A stretch of DNA of 64,000 nucleotides from Flavonifractor sp. An82 (GCF_002159265.1 NZ_NFHG01000001.1:186001-250000); one strand, 5' to 3'; shown: positions 8,618 to 15,533, counted from the first letter of the stretch. The notes: a model not told the origin generated them from the sequence alone. Program-made: numbers and translations.

Positions 8618-8975
8618 GCGGATCTGGGGCAGCTGTGACGGCGCGGAGATCCTGCTCCGGCCGGGACAGGAGGGCCTGTGGGAGACCACGGTCCCCGCCA
8701 GGCCCACCGGGGAGTACACCGTAGCGCTGTGGGCGGAGGATGACGCGGGAAACCGCAGCTATTTTTGCTCCATCCTCATGACCTACGATATCACCCAGTT
8801 GTGCTGCAGGGTGCAGCTGTTGGAGGTGGGCGCGGACTGGTCTGCGGACCAGGTGGCGGCGGTACTGACCCGGCGTGAGATTTCTGCCCGGCTTCTGCCG
8901 GACCCGGTGGGGATCACGGCGGAGCTTCATGAGATCACGGTAGAACTGATCCGCTGCCAGTTGTGTGGGAGGTGA
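8610..8975 (+). CDS. Small Ig-like or baseplate-associated phage protein
   Basis: This 121-residue protein overlaps the previous gene by eight bases. Its first 55 residues (ILLRPGQEGLWETTVPARPTG and YTVALWAEDDAGNRSYFCS) look like one more Ig-type beta sandwich. The C-terminal half is helical, with WSADQVAAVLTRREISARL. It may be a partner of the preceding Ig-like protein in the distal tail. No family is recognised with certainty. Confidence 0.6.
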   Translation: MIKRIWGSCDGAEILLRPGQEGLWETTVPARPTGEYTVALWAEDDAGNRSYFCSILMTYDITQLCCRVQLLEVGADWSADQVAAVLTRREISARLLPDPVGITAELHEITVELIRCQLCGR

Positions 8976-8981
8976 GTTACA

Positions 8982-9248
8982 GTGCAGGAGATCAGAATGC
9001 TGTTGGGGGAGCGCCGGCGGCTGACGCTGCAGGTCACGATCCGGGACAGTGACGCCTTTACCATTCGGGACGGGACCTGGCTCCTGGAGGGCGGCGGCAC
9101 TTCGGAGGAGGGCGTAGTCGAGATCGTGGATCACGACCTTCGAGTCGAGGTGGAGCCCAAAAGCACCGGCCTCTATCAACTGACTGTGACCTTCTCGGTG
9201 GGTACCGAGATCATCAAGAAGCGGGTCTCTATCCAGGTGGGCAAGTGA
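8982..9248 (+). CDS. Small phage protein of unknown function
   Basis: This 88-residue beta-rich protein starts at a GTG and begins MQEIRMLLGERRRLTLQVTI. It ends with a strand pair, LYQLTVTFSVGTEIIKKRV. It resembles the short beta-sandwich proteins that accompany Ig-like tail genes in clostridial prophages. It is co-oriented and packed tightly between its neighbours, so it is probably translated, but no function can be assigned. Confidence 0.6.
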   Translation: MQEIRMLLGERRRLTLQVTIRDSDAFTIRDGTWLLEGGGTSEEGVVEIVDHDLRVEVEPKSTGLYQLTVTFSVGTEIIKKRVSIQVGK

Positions 9249-9258
9249 GGTGAGCGGT

Positions 9259-9567
9259 ATGGCGGACAGGTTTCCCCCGGTGATCCTGGCGGTCTCACTT
9301 CTGCCCAACCCGGTAGAAGTGGGTGGGCGGATCGCGGTCCGAGTCCAGGCAACGGACAGCGCCAGGGTGATCCTGCCGGACGGCTCCTTTGCCCGGCTGC
9401 GGGACGGAAAACGCCTGGCGGTGAGGAGGGATAGTATGGCAACCGAATATGAGCTGACCTGTACGGGCGCTGAGCTGGATGAGGCGGTGGCCAATGCGGC
9501 CAGCTGCATGGAGGCCCTGGACGGCTTGGCTGAGCTGCTGGAGCAGGTGGTGGGGGTGCCGTCGTGA
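9259..9567 (+). CDS. Small phage protein of unknown function
   Basis: The ATG at 9259 is preferred to the GTG at 9250 because a GTGAGGTG purine-rich site sits just before it. The 102-residue product has a proline-rich start (FPPVILAVSLLPNPVEVGG), a short beta-rich middle and a helical end (LDEAVANAASCMEALDGLAEL). The phrase LLPNPVEVGGRI resembles the end of the Ig-like protein at 7733-8617 (MTPNPVDCGATF), which suggests related modules. Its stop overlaps the next start. Confidence 0.55.
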   Translation: MADRFPPVILAVSLLPNPVEVGGRIAVRVQATDSARVILPDGSFARLRDGKRLAVRRDSMATEYELTCTGAELDEAVANAASCMEALDGLAELLEQVVGVPS

Positions 9568-10211
9568 GTACGAACCTGACGCCGTATGTCTCTCTGCTGT
9601 GCCGGCTCCGGGAGGAACTGGCGGAGAATCTGGCCCGGATGGGGGTGTCTGCTACTGCAGACGAGCCGCTGCAGACCCTGATACCGAAGGTACTCCGCAT
9701 TGCCCAGGGCGACACGTCGCTGCAGGTCTTCCGGGCGGCGCTGACACCGGAGTTTGACGTCTCCTATGGCTTCTTCGGAGTTGGTGAGGTGGCCGAGTTT
9801 GCCGGTATGTGCAGCATCACCGCCCTGTGCAGGATCAGGGCGCTGCGTATGGAGATCACCGGAGAGGGTGCTGCCACACTGACTGTAGAGGCCCCCGGAT
9901 GGACAGTGCAGAAAAACGGCGGGGTAACTGCGGTCTACCAGCCGGCGGGAGGTATGTCCAGGTTCGACGGGCAGAATGCGCTTGACAGCATCCGTATCCA
10001 CGGAAACGGGGAGACATCGGTTACCGCCACCATCCGGGTGAGCGCCGTGGGAGAGGAGGGGCTTACCCTGTCGGCCACCGGCTCCACCGCCCTGGTGTTC
10101 AAGTATGGAGCGACCTGGGACGTGCTGGAGGCTATGGGGTATACCTGGGGCGGCCTGGACGGCAAGACCTGGTATGAGATCGAGCATATCGGAAAACCGG
10201 GCGCGGGGTGA
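9564..10211 (+). CDS. Phage distal-tail-region protein of unknown function
   Basis: This 215-residue protein starts at a GTG that overlaps the preceding stop. The first 50 residues are helical (LTPYVSLLCRLREELAENLARM), ending in TLIPKVLRIAQG, a pattern often seen in phage structural proteins that anchor to a baseplate. The remainder is beta-rich and ends in a short aromatic segment (YTWGGLDGKTWYEIE). That last motif resembles the tail-fibre-like W.W..L..TW repeats found elsewhere in prophages. A structural or fibre role is possible but unproven. Confidence 0.55.
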   Translation: MSTNLTPYVSLLCRLREELAENLARMGVSATADEPLQTLIPKVLRIAQGDTSLQVFRAALTPEFDVSYGFFGVGEVAEFAGMCSITALCRIRALRMEITGEGAATLTVEAPGWTVQKNGGVTAVYQPAGGMSRFDGQNALDSIRIHGNGETSVTATIRVSAVGEEGLTLSATGSTALVFKYGATWDVLEAMGYTWGGLDGKTWYEIEHIGKPGAG

Positions 10212-10215
10212 GAAT

Positions 10216-10470
10216 ATGGCCAAGCTGACGGAATTGGCAGAAGAATATCGGGAGGCAGCTGTGCGTCTGCGGCTGGCCATTGAAGACCGGAAGGAACAGG
10301 CTGCGCAGGGGAACTCCGTTGCCGCCCGGGAGCTGGCAATCCTGCGGCAGATGCTGGCGGAGATGCGGGATCTGCGGCAGCTTACTCAGGGGTATTACAC
10401 CCGGCCAAGAGATGGGGCCTATACCACATCCGATCTCCGGGCGCCCCGGATAGACACGAGTAAAAAATGA
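10216..10470 (+). CDS. Small helical phage protein of unknown function
   Basis: The ATG at 10216 begins MAKLTELAEEYREAAVRLRLA and gives an 84-residue, mostly helical and charged protein. The longer in-frame extension upstream reads through the previous gene in another frame and is not used. A pattern of heptad leucines suggests a coiled coil over residues 4-65. The C-terminus overlaps the start of the double-HTH gene by four bases. Together with that gene it may form a regulatory pair, but there is no direct evidence. Confidence 0.6.
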   Translation: MAKLTELAEEYREAAVRLRLAIEDRKEQAAQGNSVAARELAILRQMLAEMRDLRQLTQGYYTRPRDGAYTTSDLRAPRIDTSKK

Positions 10471-11558
10471 ACCGGGCCGGGGAGATCAAGGAGCGGGCCA
10501 AGGCCCTGCGGGCGGAAAAGGCGGACCTTCAGGCCAAGCTGGCGGCGGCCCGGGGTCGGGAGGCTGCGGACCTTCGGTTGAAGCTGGCTGCCGTGGAGGA
10601 GGACCTGGTGGACTGCGCCCGGCTTTTGCGGGAGCTGATGCCACAACACAGGATCAGCCGGGGCAGAACCTGGTCCGGCCTGGAAGGCTGGCAGTGGGAC
10701 AAGCTCCAGTACCAGACCTGGGCGGAGCTGGAGGGGAGCGAGGACCCGGAGGGCCCCACGGAACAGGACAAAATGCGCCTGGCGGTGCGGACGGCCCGGG
10801 CCGGACTTACCCCAACCCAGGAGGCCTATCTGGCCCAGACAGATGGGGGCAAGCGCCCCGCCCAGGTGGCCCGGGAGGCGGGGAAGCACCGCTCCACCGT
10901 CTGCCGCACCCTACAGCGGGGAAAGGACAGGATCGCGGAGGACGCCAGAGTGTTCTATGATCTGCTGAGCCGCCGGGAGGGCGGCCCCCTGGTGGTGGAT
11001 CTGGGGGAGCCGCAGGTGCTGAAAGCTGTCCTGGACCGGCTGACCCAGCGCCAGCAGACTTATCTGTACCTCTATTATGGCGAGTGGCTCAGCCTGCGGG
11101 AGATCGGCGCCCTGCTGGGGGTGGATCACGCCTCGGTGCTCCGGTCCATCCGGTGCGGTCTGCGGCGGATGGAGAGCCTGGCTCTGGGGGAGCAGGTGGA
11201 GGTGCGGGGGCTGGACAGCCTGGAGGAGCGGCTCATGGCTCACTTCAACGATCTACCTTTGGAGGAGGAGACGCGGGAGAAGCGGACCTATCAGAAACGG
11301 GGCAAAACTATCCCGAAGCCTGCGCCCATCCACCTGAAGGACTTGCTGCTGCGCTTTGTGCGGGACGGCCGGGTACGGACAGCGGGGGCGGTTGGGCCTG
11401 AGCTGGAGGTACAGCCGGGCGGCTGGAGCTCCGGGGTGCTGCTGGCCTGGCTGGAGGATCGGGTGTCTGGGCGGCAGGACAGGAAATCTCTGCTGCGCCG
11501 GCTGCTGTATCGCTTATTTACATGGATCAGGAGGGATTTGGATGTTGACCATCATTGA
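10467..11558 (+). CDS. Sigma-like protein with two helix-turn-helix domains
   Basis: This 363-residue protein has an N-terminal coiled coil (residues 5-58) and two separate sigma-70 region-4-like helix-turn-helix units. The first is at residues 114-157 (LTPTQEAYLAQ, then PAQVAREAGKHRSTVCRTL), the second at 192-238 (LTQRQQTYLYLYY, then SLREIGALLGVDHASVLRS). A basic C-terminal third follows. It could bind DNA as a late-gene or lysis regulator. Such a DNA-binding protein inside a tail-to-lysis cluster is unusual. It is co-transcribed with structural genes and overlaps the next gene by 17 bases. Confidence 0.72.
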   Translation: MNRAGEIKERAKALRAEKADLQAKLAAARGREAADLRLKLAAVEEDLVDCARLLRELMPQHRISRGRTWSGLEGWQWDKLQYQTWAELEGSEDPEGPTEQDKMRLAVRTARAGLTPTQEAYLAQTDGGKRPAQVAREAGKHRSTVCRTLQRGKDRIAEDARVFYDLLSRREGGPLVVDLGEPQVLKAVLDRLTQRQQTYLYLYYGEWLSLREIGALLGVDHASVLRSIRCGLRRMESLALGEQVEVRGLDSLEERLMAHFNDLPLEEETREKRTYQKRGKTIPKPAPIHLKDLLLRFVRDGRVRTAGAVGPELEVQPGGWSSGVLLAWLEDRVSGRQDRKSLLRRLLYRLFTWIRRDLDVDHH

Positions 11559-11868
11559 GATCGCGGCCAGAGAGGACGGCGGCCACGGCCTGCAGAGCCA
11601 GAGCCACCGGACAGAGTGCTGGCTGGAGGGGTGGGTCGCGGTGCCGCCCCAGCTGGAGAAGGCGGCCTGGGACTGCTGCGGCTACTGCACGCTGGACATT
11701 CAGGACGGAGTGCTGGTGGGCCTGACGCCGGGAGAGGTCCCCACGCCGCCGGAGCAGGAGCCTGCCCCCACGGTGGAAGAGCTGCAGGCAAAGGTAACTG
11801 CGCTGACGGAGTCCAATCAGTTCCTGGAGGACTGCCTGGTGGAGATGGCATCGGTGGTCTATGCGTGA
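11542..11868 (+). CDS. Small phage protein with C-terminal coiled coil
   Basis: The ATG at 11542, with AGGAGGG nearby, gives a 108-residue protein beginning MLTIIEIAAREDGGHGLQSQ. The first 65 residues contain CGYCTLDIQDGVLVGLTPGE. A proline-rich linker and a short coiled coil (TVEELQAKVTALTESNQFLE) follow. Similar small proteins with this layout lie just before the lysis genes in clostridial prophages. Function is unknown. Confidence 0.65.
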   Translation: MLTIIEIAAREDGGHGLQSQSHRTECWLEGWVAVPPQLEKAAWDCCGYCTLDIQDGVLVGLTPGEVPTPPEQEPAPTVEELQAKVTALTESNQFLEDCLVEMASVVYA

Positions 11869-11923
11869 CCTATTGGCCCGCTGGGCCTTGGGAATATATT
11901 TATATTTGGAAGGAGACAGAGAA

Positions 11924-12079
11924 ATGATGGCTATGTTGTTTGCGTGTCGTGTGGTGGAGGAGCGCACCAAGTTTGATCAGGTGCCCCGGCTGCTGAAGCA
12001 GCAGGTGGCCGACATCATCATCAAGGACTTCGGCATGCCGGAGCTGGTGCCCGCCGAGTTCGGCGGAACCGCGGAGTAA
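11924..12079 (+). CDS. XkdX/CD1375-like small phage protein
   Basis: The ATG at 11924 is chosen because GGAAGGAG lies eight bases upstream. The 51-residue product starts MMAMLFACRVVEERTKFDQV and continues with PRLLKQQVADIIIK. That fits the short XkdX/CD1375 family, which has a hydrophobic start, a charged segment with VP and a C-terminal helix, and sits between tail fibre and lysis genes. The role of the family is not known. A longer start at 11861 overlaps the previous gene and has no clear ribosome-binding site. Confidence 0.65.
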   Translation: MMAMLFACRVVEERTKFDQVPRLLKQQVADIIIKDFGMPELVPAEFGGTAE

Positions 12080-12097
12080 AAGGAAAGGAGAAAGAAC

Positions 12098-12538
12098 ATG
12101 TCTATCAACTACAATAAACTGGTTCCTGTCTGCTATGCTATTGCCAACGCCAACGGTGTGGACCTGGGCGTGGGCGATTCCATGATGCAGAACAACATCC
12201 GGCTGGGCAGAGATGAGCACAAGGGCGCTACCGTGCTGCCCCGTGCCTTCCGCCCCGACTGGGCCAAGCTCCATGAGGAGAACCCCGACCTGGCTGCCGT
12301 GAACGGCGAGTTCAACGCCTACATCCGCAAGCGCATGGCGCTGATGGTCCAGCTCAAGCCCCTGTGGAATGAGGGCGACTATCAGGGCATGATCGATCTG
12401 ATGGAGGCCACCGCCGACCCCGGCCCCATCTCTCAGCCCGCCCGGGAGGAATGGGAGAAGGAGCAGAACGGCGGCGAGGACACCGAGGGCGGTGAGGAGA
12501 CCGGCGGCACTGAGGACGGCGGCGAGACCAGTGAGTAA
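12098..12538 (+). CDS. Prophage protein of unknown function before the lysis genes
   Basis: This 146-residue protein has an excellent AAGGAAAGGAGAAAGAAC ribosome-binding site. Residues 1-115 look globular (MSINYNKLVPVCYAIANANG and an RAFRPDWAKLHEENPDL segment). The last 30 residues are a low-complexity acidic tail rich in Glu, Gly and Thr. The protein is probably a minor tail or lysis-associated product. Its stop overlaps the start of the amidase gene. Confidence 0.6.
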   Translation: MSINYNKLVPVCYAIANANGVDLGVGDSMMQNNIRLGRDEHKGATVLPRAFRPDWAKLHEENPDLAAVNGEFNAYIRKRMALMVQLKPLWNEGDYQGMIDLMEATADPGPISQPAREEWEKEQNGGEDTEGGEETGGTEDGGETSE

Positions 12539-13286
12539 CAGCCCGCTGGTGACTTGCACCAGGCTGTCCCCCAACCGGACCAGTCCCCGGAACCACGCCA
12601 TTGACACCATTACCATCCACTGTACTGCCGGGCAGGGAACTGCCCGGCAGATCTTGAACATGTCCCACTTCACAGGCTACGACCCGGATAATGGTGCGTC
12701 CTGCAACTATGCTGTGGGGGAGGACGGCAGCATCGGCCTGTGTGTGGACGAGAGGGACCGGTCCTGGTGTAGCTCCGACCGGGAGAATGACCACCGGGCC
12801 ATTACCATCGAGGTGTCCAGCGAGGCGGTGAGTCCCTACAAGGTCACGGAAAAGGCGCTGGCGGCCCTCATTGACCTGCTGACGGATATCTGCGGTCGGA
12901 ACGGTATCAAGAGCCTGGTGTGGTCTAACAGCAAGGCCGATCGGGTGAACCACCGGGGTGGGTGCAACATGACCTGTCACCGGGACTTTGCCGCCAAGGC
13001 ATGTCCGGGGGACTACCTGTATGCCCTGGAGGGGGACATCGCGGCAGCGGTCAACAAGCGATTGGAGGAGGGGGAAGAAGTGACGCAGGAACAGTTCAAC
13101 GCCATGATGGAGGTCTACCTGACCCAGCAGCGGGAGAAGGAGAGCAGCAGCTGGTCCAAGGAGGCCTGGGAAAGGGCAGAGGCTGCCGGGGTGTTTGACG
13201 GTACCGCACCTCAGGCTCCTCTGTCCCGGGAGCAGGCCGCTCTGGTGCTGGACCGGCTGGGCCTGCTGCCGGATGGAGGTGGCTGA
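12531..13286 (+). CDS. N-acetylmuramoyl-L-alanine amidase endolysin
   Basis: The GTG at 12531, overlapping the previous stop, gives a 251-residue endolysin. An Amidase_2-type domain spans about residues 15-175. Likely zinc ligands are seen in ITIHCTAG, NMTCHRDF and the cysteine of ACPGDYL, with the shared core CNYAVGEDGSIG. The C-terminus (SWSKEAWERAEAAGVFDG and REQAALVLDRLGLL) has an SLH-like pattern that could anchor the enzyme to the wall. It would cleave the bond between muramic acid and the stem peptide during host lysis. The holin gene follows directly. Confidence 0.9.
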   Translation: MSNSPLVTCTRLSPNRTSPRNHAIDTITIHCTAGQGTARQILNMSHFTGYDPDNGASCNYAVGEDGSIGLCVDERDRSWCSSDRENDHRAITIEVSSEAVSPYKVTEKALAALIDLLTDICGRNGIKSLVWSNSKADRVNHRGGCNMTCHRDFAAKACPGDYLYALEGDIAAAVNKRLEEGEEVTQEQFNAMMEVYLTQQREKESSSWSKEAWERAEAAGVFDGTAPQAPLSREQAALVLDRLGLLPDGGG

Positions 13287-13287
13287 C

Positions 13288-13740
13288 ATGGAGCACATCA
13301 ATACTTTCAAGGCGGCGGTGGCCGCCGTGTGTGCTGCTCTCACCGCCCTGTGGGGCTGGTTCGGCTGGGTTGTGGTGGCCTGGATCGGCTGTATGATTAT
13401 CGACTATGCCACCGGCTCCGCTGCTGCCCTGCGGGCGGGAGAGTGGTCCAGCAAATCTGCACGGGACGGGATCTGGCACAAGCTGGGCAGCGTGGTGGCC
13501 GTCATCGTAGCTGCCATTCTGGACACGGTCATCGGCCACCTGCTGGGCAATGTGCCCGGGGTGGAGCTGCCCTTCACCTACACGGTACTGCTCTGCCCTC
13601 TGGTAGTGATCTGGTACATCCTCACCGAGGCGGGCTCCATCATCGAGAACGCCGGCGCCCTGGGTGCGCCTATTCCGGCGTGGCTCACCAAAATGATTAC
13701 GGCCCTGGAGGACAAGGTGGATCAGGCTGTGAAACACTAA
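13288..13740 (+). CDS. Phage holin (toxin secretion/phage lysis type)
   Basis: The ATG at 13288 has a GGAGGT seven bases upstream. The 150-residue protein has several hydrophobic helices: around residues 8-28 (AAVAAVCAALTALWGWFGW), 30-48, 70-90 (KLGSVVAVIVAAILDTVIG) and 100-120 (TVLLCPLVVIWYILTEAGS). That topology and the segment WIGCMIIDYATGSAAAL are typical of holin family 4. It would form membrane lesions that release the neighbouring amidase. It is the last plus-strand gene of the phage block. Confidence 0.9.
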   Translation: MEHINTFKAAVAAVCAALTALWGWFGWVVVAWIGCMIIDYATGSAAALRAGEWSSKSARDGIWHKLGSVVAVIVAAILDTVIGHLLGNVPGVELPFTYTVLLCPLVVIWYILTEAGSIIENAGALGAPIPAWLTKMITALEDKVDQAVKH

Positions 13741-13793
13741 CACATTTTGCGGCTTTAAAATTCAAAGCCGAGGGGAAAAGAGTTGTAAGTAAA

Positions 13794-13848
13794 ACATCAA
13801 TTCCTCATCTTTATTGTCCATTGATACATAAAGATGAGGAACTGATGT
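13794..13848 (-). terminator. 21-bp inverted repeat, likely terminator of the cargo operon
   Basis: Arms 13794-13814 and 13828-13848 match at 20 of 21 positions around a 13-base loop. On the minus strand the stem is followed by GTTTTACTT, so it most likely ends the transcript of the genes at 13861-14750. It may also block read-through from the holin side, where no T-run is present. Confidence 0.6.
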
Positions 13849-13860
13849 AGGCTCATTCCG

Positions 13861-14130
13861 TTACTGTTTAATTTTTGGTATAATATCTTTCTCGATTGAA
13901 AATCCAAGCGAATCAGGCAATTTTGGCAAGGAGTTTGAGTGGTATTTTTTGAAAAAACTTAAGATTGTAAACCCGGTTATAGCATCTGTAATTAAATCTC
14001 GCATTAGAATGATGCCATCCGAACTATCGTCGCCATAGGAATTCGATTTGTTTCCGAGAGCAACGTATAAAGTATCAAAACGCTTGTCGTAATCAATATT
14101 AATTTTCATTTTGTTCACGATAAATAGCAT
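13861..14130 (-). CDS. DUF2283-like small protein, possible antitoxin
   Basis: This 89-residue AT-rich gene encodes MKINIDYDKRFDTLYVALGN early on, followed by DGIILMRDLITDAITGFTIL. This matches the DUF2283 pattern of a YD..FDTLY core and a terminal hydrophobic strand. The start could be 14130 or the internal ATG at 14109. It overlaps the end of the BECR-like gene by about 32 bases, so the two are likely coupled. DUF2283 genes often sit beside small nuclease-like genes in a toxin-antitoxin-like layout, and an antitoxin role is inferred from that. Confidence 0.6.
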   Translation of the reverse strand: MLFIVNKMKINIDYDKRFDTLYVALGNKSNSYGDDSSDGIILMRDLITDAITGFTILSFFKKYHSNSLPKLPDSLGFSIEKDIIPKIKQ

Positions 14131-14473
14131 CCCCTTTTGTCCCGCCCTCAGCGTTTCTAGCCGGGTACGCCGTTATTACCTCCCCGCTACCACCACATGT
14201 AGTAACGACTACTTTAGTATATGGGGCATTACTAAAATAGTACGTGGAACTTTCTGATTTCTTACAATACACTTCACGGTAATTAAGAGAAGGTAAACTG
14301 TCATGACTTTCATAAATGACTTCAGGGGATGTTATTGTTTCAATGATGGCATCCACGTTATCTTCCATAATTGGATGGCCTGTAGAAGGATTGACAATAT
14401 GCCTGGTCCATTGGTCCTCTTCGCAATATATTGTAACTCCGCGAGGATCTTTTGCTTCAAATTTTTTTGCCAT
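14099..14473 (-). CDS. Small BECR-fold (RelE/barnase-like) protein, possible toxin
   Basis: This 124-residue protein has the layout W-x-x-HI...HP, then IIETITSPEVIYES, then YTKVVVTTCGGSGEVITAYP. It resembles phage-associated BECR/PBECR-type nuclease domains and DUF4258-like proteins, in which a His near the N-terminus and a final strand pair form the active cleft. No catalytic residue is proven. The gene is AT-rich compared with the surrounding host genome. It lies between an unknown small gene and a DUF2283-like gene, which suggests a toxin-antitoxin or phage-defence module. Moderate uncertainty. Confidence 0.5.
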   Translation of the reverse strand: MAKKFEAKDPRGVTIYCEEDQWTRHIVNPSTGHPIMEDNVDAIIETITSPEVIYESHDSLPSLNYREVYCKKSESSTYYFSNAPYTKVVVTTCGGSGEVITAYPARNAEGGTKGDAIYREQNEN

Positions 14474-14489
14474 TAATTACACATCCAAT

Positions 14490-14750
14490 TTAATGACCTG
14501 CGGATTCCTGCTGATTTAAGGTGTTCCCTAAGATAGTAACTAGCTGTCGAGCTATTTCTTCGGGAATAACTACCCCACAAATATCTTCCCGAATAGTTGA
14601 AAATTCAAGCGGCGGGGTGGTTTCGTTGTTTTCAGATACTGGGGAAGAAACCTCTGCGTGTGGATATTCTTGTGCAAAGCCAATAACGACTTCATTCAGA
14701 TTCTTATTGAATGAAACGGTAAAAGCATTTGCATATTGAGGTTTACTCAT
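14490..14750 (-). CDS. Small cargo protein of unknown function
   Basis: This 86-residue AT-rich gene has a GAAGGAGGAACTTTT ribosome-binding site directly before its ATG. The product begins MSKPQYANAFTVSFNKNLNE and ends with ICGVVIPEEIARQLVTIL. The spaced strands and final helix loosely recall DUF3467-type proteins, but the match is weak. It is the first gene of the minus-strand operon that includes the BECR-like and DUF2283-like genes. Confidence 0.6.
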   Translation of the reverse strand: MSKPQYANAFTVSFNKNLNEVVIGFAQEYPHAEVSSPVSENNETTPPLEFSTIREDICGVVIPEEIARQLVTILGNTLNQQESAGH

Positions 14751-14783
14751 AAAAGTTCCTCCTTCACTTATGTGTATATTAGA

Positions 14784-14812
14784 ATTTTATAAGAAAAATA
14801 TGACTATTTCAA
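14784..14812 (-). promoter_or_regulatory. Promoter of the AT-rich cargo operon
   Basis: On the minus strand TTGAAA (14807-14812) and TAAAAT (14784-14789) are separated by exactly 17 bases, a good sigma-A promoter. It lies about 35 bases upstream of the 14750 start codon. This suggests that the cargo genes are expressed independently of the phage morphogenesis block. Confidence 0.65.
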
Positions 14813-14866
14813 GTGTTGCTGAATGTAAAAGCAAAAATTTTATTTAATTACAATAATGTGAGTTAC

Positions 14867-14992
14867 TTAAATTATATAATAAGCTATATCTTTCTCCTTA
14901 CAGGAATCGTAGATCTTTTTCGTGTGTATGCATACGGCCTCCCGGATGCAGGCCGCATCCTGGACCGGACCGGGCATCATCTTGTCGGGCAT
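14867..14992 (-). pseudogene. Truncated N-terminus of a small conserved clostridial protein
   Basis: An AGGAGGTATTGCA ribosome-binding site precedes ATG at 14992. The reading frame encodes MPDKMMPGPVQDAACIREAV followed by CIHTKKIYDSCKEKD. It then abruptly becomes IAYYII and stops. From memory, longer clostridial proteins with an IYDSC-KDKDC-EDLRV pattern continue past this point, so the gene appears cut off by the neighbouring AT-rich element. The rest may lie at the far end of that element. The family recollection is uncertain; the abrupt composition change at about 14885 is visible. Confidence 0.55.
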
Positions 14993-15117
14993 TGCAATAC
15001 CTCCTAGCAGATATTGAAGGGGCGTTCCCTTCCGCTCCATTCTATGTGTCCCCCGCGTTTTGGTGTTCCCGGACAGGCCTGCCTGTGATCCAATGCTGAT
15101 CGGCTATTGGGAAGACA

Positions 15118-15152
15118 GAGAACGCGCCGGACTGAGAGGGCGGCGCGTTCTC
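15118..15152 (-). terminator. Terminator-like hairpin downstream of small genes
   Basis: An 11-bp perfect inverted repeat (GAGAACGCGCC / GGCGCGTTCTC) lies just past the stop of the minus-strand gene at 15160. The T-run after it on the minus strand is weak (TCTGTCTTCC), so termination is probable but not certain. Confidence 0.5.
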
Positions 15153-15159
15153 TTTGAAA

Positions 15160-15348
15160 TCAGTCCTCTTGCTCGGCGGAAGGGCTTTGATGGAAGACCT
15201 TCAGGCCGGGACCGGAGGTGCCAGGGATGATGGATTTTGCCCGATGCTTCCCATGCCTGGCCTTCCCCTGGAGCTCTGGCACGGGAGGTTCTGCATTGCG
15301 GGGCTGGGTGTGGGTGCGTTCAGGACGCGCCATGCCTTGCTTGGCCAT
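15160..15348 (-). CDS. Small basic protein of unknown function
   Basis: This 62-residue gene has a perfect TTAGGAGGTAATTGT ribosome-binding site. The product is basic and rich in Pro, Lys, Arg and His. It begins MAKQGMARPERTHTQPRNAE and contains VPELQGKARHGKHRAK and IIPGTSGPGLKVFHQSP. It looks like a small conserved, possibly spore-associated protein, but no family is recalled with confidence. It lies between two other short genes in the same orientation. Confidence 0.65.
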   Translation of the reverse strand: MAKQGMARPERTHTQPRNAEPPVPELQGKARHGKHRAKSIIPGTSGPGLKVFHQSPSAEQED

Positions 15349-15359
15349 ACAATTACCTC

Positions 15360-15533
15360 CTAAAACAGCTGCTTGACCTCCTCGGCCATCCGTTTCAGGT
15401 CCTCCAGGGTGGCGGGCTGCTGCTTGCGGGCCCGGATCTGAGCCTGGATATAACCGGGAAGCTGAGAAAAATAGGCCTCCATGGCCGGATCTTCCATCAG
15501 ATGAGCGTATCGGTCGCTGTATGTGGATTCCAT
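15360..15533 (-). CDS. Small helical protein of unknown function
   Basis: The ATG at 15533 is preferred because GCAGGAGGTGATCGC lies directly upstream. The 57-residue product starts MESTYSDRYAHLMEDPAMEA and continues YFSQLPGYIQAQIRARKQQ, ending in a short helix (LKRMAEEVKQLF). The pattern of a short PEAEEYF-like helix and a QLPGYIQ turn recurs in small clostridial proteins of unknown function. It is followed closely by the 62-residue gene and may share an operon with it. Confidence 0.65.
   Translation of the reverse strand: MESTYSDRYAHLMEDPAMEAYFSQLPGYIQAQIRARKQQPATLEDLKRMAEEVKQLF

Larger units (their letters stand above)
1..14885. mobile_element. Right part of a contractile-tail prophage or phage-tail-like element
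   Basis: Positions 1-13740 carry a continuous plus-strand morphogenesis and lysis block in PBSX/Myoviridae-like order: sheath, tube, chaperone, tape measure, baseplate, amidase, holin. An AT-rich minus-strand island follows. The right edge is placed near 14885 because a small gene on the minus strand (14867-14992) loses its family-like sequence there and the base composition changes from AT-rich to GC-rich. No integrase, capsid or terminase gene lies inside the window, so the element must extend to the left. A complete prophage and a tail-only bacteriocin cannot be distinguished here. The boundary is inferred. Confidence 0.75.

Noticed and set aside
14813-15007. A 64-codon plus-strand frame across the prophage edge
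   Set aside because: No ribosome-binding site, mixed AT-rich and GC-rich composition, and it overlaps the better supported minus-strand truncated gene.
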